Source of the DNA: Xylaria sp. FL1777
Lineage: Eukaryota; Ascomycota; Sordariomycetes; Xylariales; Xylariaceae
DNA length: 64,000 bases
Assembly (NCBI GenBank): GCA_022578965.1
Contig: MU400562.1
Coordinates: 223,018-287,017, forward strand
Reading direction: 5' to 3'
The position numbers and the translations under genes are program-made. Shown here one piece after another: positions 1 to 12,988 of this stretch (position 1 is its first letter; every line of letters begins with the position of its first letter). The notes under the pieces are model-generated. The model saw nothing but the letters and a program-made list of their open reading frames with translations, had not been told where the DNA came from and ran no database searches.

Positions 1-405
1 ATCAAATATGCATTGTCTAAGCACGAGGTTAGAGGGCAGTCCGCGGGGGAGACCGACAGTCTGTGACTTGGGTACTGTTACTTACTGGCCCATGCAAACA
101 CCGAAGATGGGGATCTTCCCGGCGAAGTGCCTGATGGCATCCCGGCTGATACCGGAGTCGGTGGCAGGGTGACCTGGACCGGGACTCACGACTAACTGGG
201 TTGGATCCTTGGCGACGAGCTCATCGAGGGTGATCTGGTCATTTCGATAGACGGTGACCGTAGCACCCTCTAGAACGAGATATTGGTAGACATTCCAGAC
301 AAACGAATCGTAGTTATCAATAAGAATGACATTTGAAGCGGTTGGGATAGGCGGAGAGGGATCTGGATGATGTGGTGAGAAGTCCACGATTTCGGTGACG
401 GCCAT
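1..405 (-). CDS. trpC: Multifunctional tryptophan biosynthesis protein, N-terminal part (glutamine amidotransferase domain)
   Basis: This is the 5' end of a trpC/TRP1-type gene; the rest lies beyond the left edge. The visible part is the glutamine amidotransferase (TrpG) domain, which supplies ammonia to anthranilate synthase. The motif ILIDNYDSF is at residues 28-36, the loop SPGPGHP at 74-80, and the nucleophile Cys at 104 in FGVCMGQQ. Exon 1 is 405-86. A 69-nt intron runs 85-17 (donor gtaagt, branch tctaac, acceptor cttag), and exon 2 starts at 16, continuing the motif as Q-Q-C-I-F-D. In filamentous fungi this domain is normally followed by indole-3-glycerol phosphate synthase and phosphoribosylanthranilate isomerase, but that is inferred here because the sequence is cut. 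It is divergent from NUP188 across 685 bp. Confidence 0.94.
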
Positions 406-1090
406 GACTCAGATCGAGGTCGGCACCACCAGTTCAGTTCGATGTATAAGCGAAACAAAGTAAATTTAAGACAGGGTGGTTTTGAATGTCGTGTGAGTGG
501 AAGGAAGGATATCTAAGCTAGGCGACCCGTTCTGAGTCAAGGTACTAACCCTAGGTACTTAGAGTCATGTATTAATGACAAGACTTCAATGTTGGTTCTC
601 AAGTCTATGTGAAGATAGTAGTAGTATCGGAGGGACGTATATACAGTAGTGGAATTGGGAGCAGATCCCATCGCCGATTCGGGCAAATTCTATGTGGGGT
701 AGTTATTCGGTACTATCTAAGCCCTATTCGAGAATCGTTGTAAGGCTTGGACTGCTGGCCTTGGAGCTTAGACCTCCGTTCCTCAGCACCACCTATACCG
801 AAGTACCTAAGGCATCCCTGGACCTTTTCCCTAGAGCTCTACCAATAGGTACTCGTCTGTTTACTTATAGGTACCTAAGGTCGTCCAGGTACCTACCTAA
901 CCTAGTAACCAGCAACCTTATCGAAGCTTTGCGACCCGCGAACATCTCCAAGTCTTAGTCGCGTCACGACAACAAAAAAGGAAAAAAAGGAAAAAACATA
1001 CCACTCGCCCACACAAGGTCGCAACATCCAGCTGCTTCACATGCATTTGCTGCATCATAAAGTGCGCATTGCCCGCTGATACTTGCAGCA
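406..1090. promoter_or_regulatory. Divergent promoter region between trpC and NUP188
   Basis: The 685 bp hold the 5' regions of two divergent genes. Part of it, around 780-900, is rich in imperfect GGTACCTA/TAGGTACC words related to the dispersed intergenic palindrome. An A/G-rich run lies near 970-1000. I see no coding ORF that resembles a protein, and no clear TATA box. Confidence 0.6.
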
Positions 1091-4000
1091 ATGGCAGAGC
1101 CACTTGCCGACCAGCTCTACCTCCCCCCTTTGGAACCATGTCTTAGGGGCGAGGCCGTCATCCTGTATGTCCTGCAACTCGTCCGCCGTGCTCTTCCTTC
1201 GCTGACCCTGCTCCCGCGCCTCCTAGATCATGGAAACTTGTCGCGTCGGCCTTGATGGACCCCTCGGGGCACCGTCAAAGCAGCCAGGCCGTCCTCGACT
1301 TCTTCAACGATGCCCTCGTCCAGTCCTTCTTCACCAGTCCCGGCTCTGCCTTTGAGCCCTCAAGCGACAAAGGCCCGCATCGCGCGACCTTTGAGAAGAA
1401 GACGGCCGCGATCCACGTCACCCCGACCCCGAACGACAAATACGACATCAACGTCATCAAGGAGGACGCGATGTGGCTGAGCAAGAATGCCCGGATCAAC
1501 GAGGTGGCTGCTCTCCGGGTTGTCGTCGTCGAGTACCAGTGCCGCCCAGCAAGCCAGCTGCTCGGCCCCATCTCGAACCAGGACGTCGCCAGCTTGCGGG
1601 CTGCTGCTGGCGCTGGGAACGCCCAGAGTTCCAATATCATACCGGGTCTGAGTCTCACCGCAACCCAGGATGCGTCCGAAATCCAGGCCAACTTCGACAA
1701 ACCCGAGAGCAGGCGGCTGCGCATTTTCCAAACTTACCTCTCCGAGCGTCGCTATTACGCCGCTACAAATGACTACATTTTCACTCTGATGCTGCAGGAG
1801 AAGCTCCCCATGTCACCAGCCACCGAAGCCTCGAGTTCCATACGGAAATCCCTTCTTGATGTATACGGTATATCGTCCAAGCAAGCCCAGAAGTCAACTG
1901 CCGACATCCCTACGAAGACATGCCATGCCCTCATCGCCCAATACATTAGTCTTTTACCAGGCTGCATTCAACAGGCTGGAGCCAGCTTAGCATCTGTGGT
2001 TGATGATAAAGAACTGTTGACTGAGGACAATCGTGAACTATGGATACATACATTGTTGACTGAGATGTTGCACCGCATGACGATATTATTTCAACTTCTA
2101 GACCAGTCTAGCGATAGCTTTGTGTCGGACACAGTTGCTAAACAATGGTTCTCTCTGGTTAACGACCTAACTTTTTTGAATCGGTTACAGGGGGTAGGTA
2201 CACAAAACTCAATGCTATTGGCAAAATATGCTACTAACAATCATTTTCTAGTTTCCACAAATCATTTCTGATCTGATGACTCCATTGCAATGTCTTGTCT
2301 GTGTTATATCACTAAAAACTCTTAATCTGCCGAGGATGATGGCATTTTTTGAGGGCGAAATAGACCTCGACACAGATAACGAATACTTGGCGACCTCGAG
2401 TGTTCTTGAACAAATACATGATGTTCTCGAAGGTTCAATCGCATTAGGGTCGGTTTATATGTCCCCGGTTTTGTTTGCATGGGTTCCCATTGTACATGCC
2501 ATGTTTTCTTCTTACCAAGAACGAGCAGAAAGACGTGATACTATTCAAAACCAGAAGGCTGTCGAGAATTATGACTCGAATACGCAAATGGTTCCAAATT
2601 CTGGTAGGAGGAATTCCGCTGGAAGCATCACTACTATTGACAAAAGACGATACGACGATTTTCTCATTAACAAGAACCTGGATCGTGACTTTCAAAGAGT
2701 GCAGCTGCTCGCAGCAGTTGTGACCGATGAGGTACATGTTTTCGATGTGATTGCGGTGTTATCATCGCATCTCGGCCCGACGGAACGTGGTGTATTTCCC
2801 TCTCCAGTGGGATCTCGTATGAGGATCGCGTTCCTGGATCTGCTCAAAGCCACATATCCATTTGTTGGTTACAAAGCAGAACCAGTGACTGCACTTCTGT
2901 CTGTCCTGAGCGGTTCTCATAAATACTGGGACATACCAGCTGTTCGTGAAGCGTCACACGATGACATTCTTTCATGCGCCCTAAATGATCAGGTTATATT
3001 AGAAGCTTACGTTCAACACGCGCTAGATCGCTTCCCATACGAATTCACACCGTTCCTGACTATGTGCCGGATCCTTGGATGTTCACCCGCTTTACCGGAC
3101 AACAACAGCCACGATCGCATCACAAAGCTACTTGAGAAAACACCAACACTTACCTTCACACTCCCCAAAGACTTCACACAGTATCATCTTGCAAATGAAG
3201 AAGAAAACTCGAACTCCTTCCAATTTACAGATGATTTCCCTCTCTTCTCGCCTGGTTCAAGCCGCAAAAGAATTACGGCAGACGAAGAGCTCTTCGTTAT
3301 ACCTGCCGGCACGTATGGGCGGTTTATTGTGGATGAAGGGAAGATAGTACGAGTGGAATATGAGCATTCTGCTCTGGCCCTACTAGGCAAACGTTTAGAA
3401 ATAAACCTTGCTGCTAATAGATATAATATAGCACTTGGTGTGCTTACACTTGACGATGTTGCAGAGGTTATCTCATTGCTAGCAACGTTGATCCGAACCG
3501 AAGTCCTGAGGACCCCGGAACCAGACGGAAGAGCAGTCAACTCTTCAGAGGCGGGACTAGCTGTCGTAGGAGAAGCCAGCCGAGCACTGCCCCGTAATAA
3601 AGACGTCGTATCAGTGGTTTGCGATACAATGGACGTTATTCTGGACAACGAACAGGACGATCCTCGCTTGGAGGCTCTGACTGCTTGTGTGCAATTTTTA
3701 CATGCTATCTTACCTATCTGCCCCGGCAGAGTTTGGTCATATATGGCAAAGTGTACCCTGCTTCAGGGTCAATCACAGGGCGGGCGGCTTACCCGCATTA
3801 TCGGCAACCTCGATCTGTCTAATGTTCAGTTTGATCTACTCGTGTCGACTATACGACTGTTTTCGGACCTGGTGGATAGTGCAATGACCAGCTCCATTCG
3901 ACGAAAGACAGACATTAAGATAAATCCTCGACAACGTCCGGCTGACAATGTTTGGCTTGGAGTGTCGGACAAAATAATCGCGCAGATTACATTGGCGATC

Positions 4001-6785
4001 TCTGAAGCTGCTGTAGATTTCCTGGAAAGCTCGTCTACCTGGAGATTTGCGACAGATCAGGATCGAATGACCCTTGTGCGTGATATTGTACCCATAATGG
4101 ACAAAGTCATATACTACGCTTTCAGCATGGATGATATATTATCAAAGACTGCTTTAATGTCCGTTCTGCAGCCGGCTGCGAAATTTATCATCGACAGTTT
4201 TCTCGGTCAATCTACTGGGAGCCTCCGCGTCCTACCTCTGCTGGGAACTCTTGTCGCAGCAACACAAGGTCTAGAATCGACTATATACGCTCGGAGATCC
4301 CAGGTATTTCGCGACCACACGTTAGCGGTCCTAAGGTTTGCAACCAGCTTAGTCAGGGTAGCAAATTACTCCGATCGCTCATCCAGTACGCTAGAACACC
4401 AACTCTTCAAAATAACCCCATATGTCGCTCGGCTCTGTGCGCGGGATGAAGTTTTCAAAGGGCCTGCTATTGAGCTTCTAGAGTCCTTGGTGATCAGTGC
4501 CGGCAAGACAGTTGGAGAGCCACCCTCTTTGCTCGGAAACCTTGGTCCTCAGGCGTCGCGCTCATTTCTTCAGCTTATCAGCACTCTAGATAAACCATTC
4601 AACCAAGCACAACAAGCCAACACTATCTGGCATTTTTTTTCTACCATTGTACGAAATAGGCAACAGTGGATGGCTAATTGTCTACTTACGGGTAAAACCC
4701 CAAGGGATGCAAGAGCGAGTAACGGCAAAACCTCAGAGACTTCTTCAAGCTCGATTCTTGGTTCGGCCTTGACAAGTCTTGCCTCTCTGTCGAAGCTTGA
4801 CCAGTCAGAGGCTTTAGCTATATTGGACTTCATCACTTCGGCTCAGAACTATTGGCCTTGGACTATATTTACTTTACAAAAAAACACGAGTTTTCTCACC
4901 GAACTCAGAGCTTTCGTCCGTAACCTGAAACCATCGTCTATTACCTCGAAAACGAAGGTTTTACAAGCTTGTAACGAGGCTCGAATTGCGGCATACGTTG
5001 CCGAGATTTTTGCCATGCAACTATTCCACCTACGTCAGATAGGTCAGGCGGGCTCATTTGCCAAAGAGCTCACTCATGACCTTGACTATTATCTACGAGA
5101 CGGCGTTGGAGTCTCTGGCTACAACAGGGGCCTTCACGTTAACTTTTCTAGGAACTTTAGTAAACAGTATCCAAGCTGCTCTCTCGACAATTTCAAACGA
5201 ACATTGCTTGAACCTAAGTCACTCGGTACCGAGTTTTATTATGCCCTCAGCTCTGCAGATAAGATGCTGAACTTTGATCCGAGCTGGATTGGACCACGCA
5301 ACACAGGGTTTAGGAGCGAAATGGCAATGGCTAACACGAACCTATCTCTAGTCGATGCTCAAGTGGTAAGTTCTATACACCCTGCTTCACTTCGAACATC
5401 AAGCTGATCCACCTGAATAGTCACTTTACCACGCTTGGGAATTCCTCTTACTTGAGCTGAGCACTTGCTTGCCTGACAACGACACCCTGAAGAAACAATC
5501 CATACAGGTTGCTCAACAGTGTTTGGAGGCCAACCAAGAGCTTCAAAGTCACGATCAGGTTTTCGAGCGGCTTGCGGAATCTCGAGTGAATTTAGCGCTC
5601 TTGTTGGTTCAAAGAGTTGTGGACAGCTCCCCGTCCACAGGTGATGTCGCCCAATTATTGAATTCCTTGTGGGCAACAGTCAGCAGCTACCAGGAACCGT
5701 ATACGCCGCAAAACATCTCGATATATCGGACTCTTTTGAGACTACTATATGTTACATTACGAGCATTGGTTCGATCATATGGCCATAATGACTTCAACGC
5801 CTCTGTGCGCGATAGTCAGGGGAACAGTATATCTTCAGCCATTGTGTCCCAAACCGTGCTGGGAATCTTAGACGTGGTTGTATCCAAGGGGTTCCGTACA
5901 GTGGTGACCCTTATTCACGACTCAGACGCTGCTGTTTCTACGAATGATGTCGTTATCATAAACGCTATCTTACAGGGATGCTTGTGTATCCCTGGAATTG
6001 ACCAGAGCCAGACACAAATTCTCAACATCATGGCAGCCCATAACACAGTCCAAGCTGCTGTATCACTATATTCATGGGCAGATAAGCTAGCCGAGCAAGG
6101 AGACCCTATTTATGGGGAACTCGCACTACTTTTCCTTCTGGAGTTGTCGGCCCTGCCTCTGGTCGCCGAACAACTAGCTTGTGATGGGCTGCTTGATCAG
6201 ATCACCTCGGCTAACCTAGCCACATATCTCCGCCGGCCCAATGTGTCACCCCTGGCCGATTCCGTTGGTCTACAGCGATGTTACAGCGTCTGGGCTAAGG
6301 GTATTGTCCCCATTCTACTGAACATGCTGTCTGCCTTGGGTGCAACGATCGCGCCAGAAGTTGCCTACGTACTTAATCAGTTTCCAAACTTGATGCAATC
6401 TAGCATCGATCGGTTTGAAGCTCCAGGCGATAATCAAAGGCAGGGTCGTCGAGATATGGCCTTTATTACTCCATTATCTGTCTCCGAGATACATTCTTTG
6501 GCACTCATTATCCAAGTGCTGGGCGCCTTACGCACTAATAATGTGAGGGACATTCCTGCTGTAGAGTGGGATTCCGCGGCGCTGCTGGAAAACGTGGATT
6601 GGTGGATTGATCATCGCAAAGTGCTGCGAGAGAGATTGGTGGCCCTCGGTCCAAGAGAAGCTAAGCGCAAGTCGATACCAGCTTCCTGTGCGGAAAAGAA
6701 ACGAGGCTCGGAAAACCTATTAGAAGCCAAGGTTATAGAGCAACTAGAATTTGTCCGAATTGTGCTCAGCGACGGCCTGGAATAG
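1091..6785 (+). CDS. NUP188: Nucleoporin Nup188 (inner ring of the nuclear pore complex)
   Basis: This is a large alpha-helical scaffold nucleoporin of the Nup188/Nup192 class, which builds the inner ring of the nuclear pore. The model has four exons: 1091-1164, 1227-2193, 2252-5365 and 5421-6785. The introns are 62, 58 and 55 nt with donors gtatgt, gtaggt and gtaagt; the second has a ctactaac branch. Joined, they give about 1839 residues, close to the family length. The start at 1091 is preferred because splicing intron 1 gives an N-terminus of the family type (YLPPLEPCLRGEAVIL-SWKL). An ORF search alone would start too late, at 1252. I placed it in Nup188 rather than Nup192 from the N-terminal pattern and length. 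No internal domain is catalytic. Confidence 0.88.
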
Positions 6786-9712
6786 GATCCATGGCATTCG
6801 GAGGAGAAATTTACAATAGGTCAGATTCATAGGGCCTCTAGAAGGAGATAGTGGTTGGTTTTACCTCAACCATATAGAGAGCATTGACGCCACGGCGTAT
6901 AGGCGTTTCCCCCCGGGTTTGGTAAAAAAAAGGTGTCTACCCAATATACTCTAGTCAGAAGTACGAGATACATGTTTAATATACACACAGCCAAGTGGAG
7001 AATCTAGTCGTGACTGTAGCACGATTGAGATCTTCTGAGATTATCGGTTTGTGTTAGAGAAAATCAAGCAGCACTTTTGTCACTCGTCAGTGAAGATCTT
7101 GAGCAGTGATGCAGTCCCTCAGTCCCTGGAATCAGGTGGAACACTGCGGACCCTTTCAGGTGCCAAGTCTCGAAAGGTCCCTAGAACTGGCAACATGCGT
7201 GTCCAAATGCATGTTCCAGTTCCACGTTCCAAATAGTGTAGATGCCGTGATTTGTGATACGCCATTCGTGTCCGTTCCCTTTACATATGGGGTCGCTCGT
7301 TCTAGAACTGCTCTCTAGGGTAGTCTATTGCTTGGCTAGCTAGTACACCTCAGATACCGCCATGTTCAAGAATCGCACAGTATCCTTTGCATAACATTCA
7401 TCTACTGCGTACAATACCGATCAAGATCCTATCCCCGCAGTGTTTGTTGGTTTGAAGGGACAGGGAAAGAGCATTGACAAGTTGGTGCGAAGGAAATTTA
7501 AAGGGATATATGCTGGGAGCTGCGTCGGATTGATAGTATTTGTATGTAGGCCCATCCCTTGCCCTTCGAGCCGGCCCCGACCCATATCAGTCAGACCTAT
7601 CTCGGATCGTCGTCTTCGTTAACCTTGAAACTATATCGAATGAGAGATCTTATAGTAGTACAGTAGGTTCTTGTGAAGATATAATAGAAACGAAGCTTAA
7701 AGCTCATCATTCAATTTAGGGGAGAGAAAGTATTAGACTACATAGCAAAGTATCATGTCGTCGAGATGTCATGGATACCACCCTACATGTAGGTTGGATG
7801 GAAGATGCAGATGCGAGTACACATGTGGACTTCCCGAAAACGACTTTGACGAATACTCAGCTGTTGACAGTGCAACATATACCCACTACCATACCATACA
7901 TGTCCCTACGGGTACCAACCCCCGTCCAGTCCAATAAGCGTTAAAACCAACTGCTGCTCAAGTACCTAGTATAATTCATAGGTATTCTTTTTTCCTAACG
8001 TCCAAAGTAAGTACTTCAAACATGTGAACAACAGTTAATTATCAGCTAATTGATAGTTTAATTAATAGTTTAAATTATTTAAACATCAACCAAATGTTTA
8101 ATTCAACGTTAAAACCTTGGCAAACTACTGCTCAACAATTTAGTAACTGTAGCAAGATCTTATACAATACTAGCCGGAGCCGGTAATTTGGTGATCTTCT
8201 ACATTATAAGCAACAGATAGGTACTATATCTACTACGTACGTCATGCCCGTTGGATGCATTAATGTTGGCGTTGGCTGCTGAAATCTACAGGGATGATTC
8301 TCCAATTCCTCTGCGGCTGATGGATGCTCTTCTTCTCCTCTACACATTACCTACCGTATTGGCTTTTCTACCCCGGACAGTGCGGTCTCCTTTCTTCTAC
8401 GTACGGACGTTTAGTATACCAGTATACATGTCAATATTTGGAATGATAGATTAATCTCCGATCATGTTACTTGGCTCATGCTTTCCATGTATACTACCAC
8501 ATACATGTACTGAGTAGTCTGTTCTTCTCGGGTTATTCCTCTCCAAAATTGTGCCAATGCGAAACGCGGCCAAGGCGTGGAGTTTCGAAACAATAATCCA
8601 TTTAGTTTATATATAGAAATCCTTTTACTGTATAGTGCGTATGTGGTGTTTTTCATGTGCCGAAGGAACACTACACTAGTCACAGCCACACCATGATTTG
8701 ATTGACGCGGATCCCCTGAGGGGAATCTCACCTGCCTTACCTTACGTAAGTATGCATACCAGTACACTACAGTACTTACAGTACTATACAGTAGGTCGGT
8801 ACACCGGGGAGTGGTGCGTGGAGTATACGAAGAGAAAGTACCCCGCGTACTGTACACAGGGTGTAACAATAAGCCGGCAGGGCCGATAGTGCCGATCTGG
8901 GGTCGCTGGGCTGACCTTCTGCTGTTGTTTCTCCACCACTACTTTGCCGCGGCTACACGTACACTACTGTTTGTGTAGTGGAAGTCCAAGTAGACAAGTC
9001 AGCAAAGGAAGCTGACCCCCTTACCAATTACGTCGAGGTGTCTTACTGCGGCAGACTCCAGTTTCTGTCCAGGTGCACCGCATACTCTACCGGCATTACA
9101 ATGGAGAACAGCGATGGAGAACGCATCTTCGCACAAGCAGCGGTCGGGCTCCTCCTCAGCACATATCCTAGACATAAGCCTTTATGCACGCCAGGACGGG
9201 CTGGGCTGTCTTGGTCAGCCCATCCTCCGATGTTACCCAAGTAGGTAGGCAGATCACCAACCAGCGAGCACCATCCTCTTACTACGGAGTCCTTAATTCT
9301 AAACCGAACGACGTGTCTGATGGCTCTACACTAGCCAGGGTGGGGAGTCTTACATATAGAAGAAATATATGGAGGACACTCGTACGTACGTAAGCATACA
9401 TGTATGCTTTATTTCCACGCCTGAGCTGTCGTCGGGACAGACAGTCCATGTTAATACCTCCACTTGACCTTCTGACCTAGCCTTGTTTTGTTTACTGAAC
9501 AAATTAATAAGGAAAAGGGACCACGGGAGACCACACATAACTAGTGAGATCAACCTTATTCCTAGAACGAAACCCTCTCGAGGAGAACAGAAACAACATC
9601 CGAATAATAAGTAGGACTGGAGAAGTTTTAACGTGTCGTGGCTTTGCGTTAGATTATACACTGACACCAAGGATCGGTGATTATATCGTACGCTTCTAAA
9701 GATTGTGGCAAA
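6786..9712. other. Long intergenic region, no recognised gene
   Basis: This stretch of about 2.9 kb lies between NUP188 and the AAA ATPase gene. The ORFs in it are short, have no motif I recognise, and are not joined by convincing splice sites. The part at 8030-8110 is rich in TTTAA/TTAATTAA words. There are several perfect palindromes, for example 9381-9390 and 9392-9409, and a CAGTA-rich tract near 8765-8800. It may hold non-coding transcripts or decayed mobile DNA, but I cannot show either. Confidence 0.6.
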
Positions 9713-12700
9713 ATGGATGGAACCTGGATTCACACGCTCGAGGACGGACTAGAGCCAGTCTCGCTCTCAAATCGGCCCCCGGTTCCCGCTCCTAAGCCAC
9801 AGAGATTCCAATCTGTTCGCGTCACAAGTGGTAGACCAAAATTCCAGGAGCGTGCGACACCCAGGCGTAACAGTGCCTTTTATGGAGCGCAAGAGATCCG
9901 ACATCTCGACACTAGGCTTCATGAAGGTGAGCCCATCAACAACTGACTGCATATAAAGATGGACCTGCTCATTCAAATTCATAGGCGATTCGCAAAATGG
10001 AGGGTTTGGGGATCTGAGTCTTGTGGACCCCCACAATCGACTTCAAAAACTGGGCAACATGCTGGCGTTTCGCCAACGTAAAGAAGAGCCGGAAGGGATC
10101 AAAGAGGTTGTTAATGAGCCGGTACAGGTGTTGGAGACTTCAGAGGACCCGATGCTGCAGACTAAGCCCATGGTGAGGGACTGTAACTGGGAGCAGTTCA
10201 AAAATCGTTATCCAGATGAAACCGAGACATTTGCGATTGACGTTCTACTCGCTCAGGACGATCTGGTTGAACAGATCGAGGTTGACCAACTACGACGAGT
10301 GAAACCGGAGGAGCGGAAAGCCTTCGAAACTACCCGACGGAGATCACGACAACCACGTGGCCGAAAGAGAGTAGAGAGCACACCGATAGAGCGTGTTCGC
10401 GTCAACTCCGCTATTATTCTCGGGTATCTCAGCAAGGTGACAGGCGAAGGTCCGTGGGTCGAGAAATCTCACACGTTTCTGGCTCCCTTCAATCTCTTTT
10501 TTCATTTTCATGAGGAAATGGAGAAAGAGCTGCGTCTATTGGAGGCAAATTTTGGTGATAGGAGTGCCAGTGCGTCAACGGTTTATGGCTCGGGAACTTC
10601 CACCGACGAGTTCGAATTCCTTGGCAACCAAGAGCTGCAGCGTTTGATGAGAAGCCGAAGAGCTTACGCCGACATGAAATGTTACGTGGATTTCGTCAAG
10701 ACCCGGCTCATTACTCAACGTGATATGTTCTCCAACGCAGATTATACCCGCCCATCTAAAATCAGGTATCGAGATTTAGCGTCGTTATTTCGAGTGGGTG
10801 ATTTAGTTATCGAACCTGGCGTCTTCCAGGCCGAGAGCAGCATCAGGGACAAACGTAGCTCAGTTGTGAACGTCACTGAACCGAAGCTTTGGAGGGTATG
10901 CTACATCTCCGAAGACACACCTGCATGGTCTGTTCAGAATCTTGATGCACCTGGTGGCCAGCTTCAGGGTCGAACCAATGCTGGAGAGGAAGCCACGCAT
11001 TTGCGACTTTACTATATCGACTTTGACGGGCAACGATTTTCTCCCGTCAGGGGTGATGTCTCGGTTGAGTTCTTCGAGGGCGAGAAGGACATAACGAAAC
11101 TCCCCATATATCCTTTGCGGTTTCACAAGGACCACCCGTGCTTTCTTAGAGAGCTGCAGGAGAGAGGCCAACGATTCCGAGATATTGTGTCCTCGGGAAA
11201 TCCCGCACTTTCTTACCATGGCTGGACTTTAACCAAGGACCCCGCTGGTCGCGATATCGCAGCGAGACCCGGGCAAGAAGCTACTTGGCCAGAATATATC
11301 GAGAGCGATGTTATTGTCGATTTCAATGAGGCCTTCCAGGTATACCCATGGTGGAAGCCGGCATTCCAGCAATTCCCCGAAGCTGAATCTTTCTACCCGA
11401 CAACAACTTGTGACGAGTTCCTGATAGTGGAGTGGTCAGACAGAAGTCGCTTCAGGCAATTCTCCAGCCGGGAAGAGATGGTTGTTGAATATGACGGGGT
11501 GAGAGAATTGGAATGGGCGAAATTCATTGAGACGGATCCCTTCATTGGCCAAAGTGAAGCATCGGATGCATTAGGCCATCTGACACAAACGTTATCTCCA
11601 GACGACCTCGCTCTCCTCCCTTCCCGGCTCTTCGTCTATGCGTTGCGTAGCCGAAGCTTCATCAATGCAGACATAAGATATTTAAAACCCGTACGAGACA
11701 CTCTAAACCCGTTGGAGAGTTTACAGCTCCCCGAGAAGCACAAGATGATGATACAATCGGCTGTCTTCGGCCATCTGGAGAAGAAGAAAGTCCGGAGACG
11801 AGCCACGTTGCTCAACAGCGAGTTCTTAGATCAAGACCTCATCCACGGCAAAGGACGAGGGCTGGCCGTCCTACTCCACGGACCACCCGGTGTTGGAAAG
11901 ACGGCTACAGCCGAGGCCATAGCCTATTTGTACAAGAAGCCATTGTTTCCGATCACATCTAGCGATCTGGGCACCGATCCGTGGGACGTAGAGGGCAAAT
12001 TGTCGGAGATCTTCCGTTTGGCTAACTTATGGGACTGTATTCTGCTGCTGGACGAAGCCGAGACTTTACTCGCCCAGAGGGAGAAAAAGGACAATAACCT
12101 CCAGAAGAGTTCTCTCGTCTCAGGTAAGCAAGCCACATTAATTTTGCTTCCTATAACTATAACAAAGACGGACTAACTTAATCCTATATAGTGTTCCTGC
12201 GAACACTCGAGTACTACTCGGGCATACTTTTCCTCACCACAAACCGGCCAGACGTCATGGACGACGCCGTCAAGTCCCGCGTGCAGGTCAGTCTCCAGTA
12301 CCCGCGTCTCGGGCTCATCGAGACACTGGCCATCTTCCAGACGAATCTCGATCGTCTGATCGACATCGAGTTCGAGCGGGCCAAGCTCACGGGCGAGACG
12401 GCGCTCGAGGTCAAGTCGGACGGGATCCTAGCCTTCGCAGCCGCCCACTACCATCGGCACGAGGGTAACGCGGCATCTCCTCCATGGAACGGCCGGCAGA
12501 TCCGCAACGCGTTCCAGATCGCGCCGTCGATCGCGCGGTACGGGCAGAGACACAGCAACAGCAATAACGACAGTGGCAATAGCAACGACAACAGCTCGCA
12601 ATCGAGCGACCAAGAGCCCTACATCGGACCCGAGCACTTCGAGAAGGTCGAAGAGTCGACGGCCGAGTCCGACACGGGTAGCAGCGAGCGCGGCGGCTAC

Positions 12701-12988
12701 CTCTCGCCGAGCCTCGGGCCGCACTCGAGCCCGAACCGCCAGACGGCCTTCCCGCGCCGCGGCATCCGGAGCAACAACCGCTTCTCCAGCGAGATCCAGC
12801 GGAACCGGTTCTCGGGCGAGTTCCACTTGCGGCAGCGGTCGTCGTCGTCCGTCGCGCCGCTGTACCTACCTTCGACACAGCTGGGCGACGAGAAGCAGCC
12901 CGCGGTGGCCCTGCCGCATCTCCGCGAGCCCTCGCCGCCCTGGACCCCGGATCTGGCATCCGTCTCGGATGCTCCCCAATCGAGGTAG
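9713..12988 (+). CDS. Large AAA-family ATPase with DUF7025-type N-terminal region and disordered tail
   Basis: The three exons are 9713-9926, 9985-12123 and 12192-12988, joined at phase 1 in both cases (introns 58 and 68 nt). They give about 1049 residues. The middle, roughly residues 270-420, resembles the fungal DUF7025 region (RDLASLFRVGDLVIEPG). A single AAA core follows: Walker A GPPGVGKT at about 704-711, Walker B CILLLDEAE near 756, and sensor/arginine-finger segment FLTTNRPDVMDDAVKSRV across the last splice join. An AAA lid comes next. The final 150 or so residues are Ser/Asn/Arg-rich and look disordered. Such proteins are numerous in Pezizomycotina and mostly uncharacterised; substrate and location are unknown. 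The last exon is visibly more GC-rich than exon 2. The start at 9713 (ATGGATGG) is the first good ATG in frame. Confidence 0.88.
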
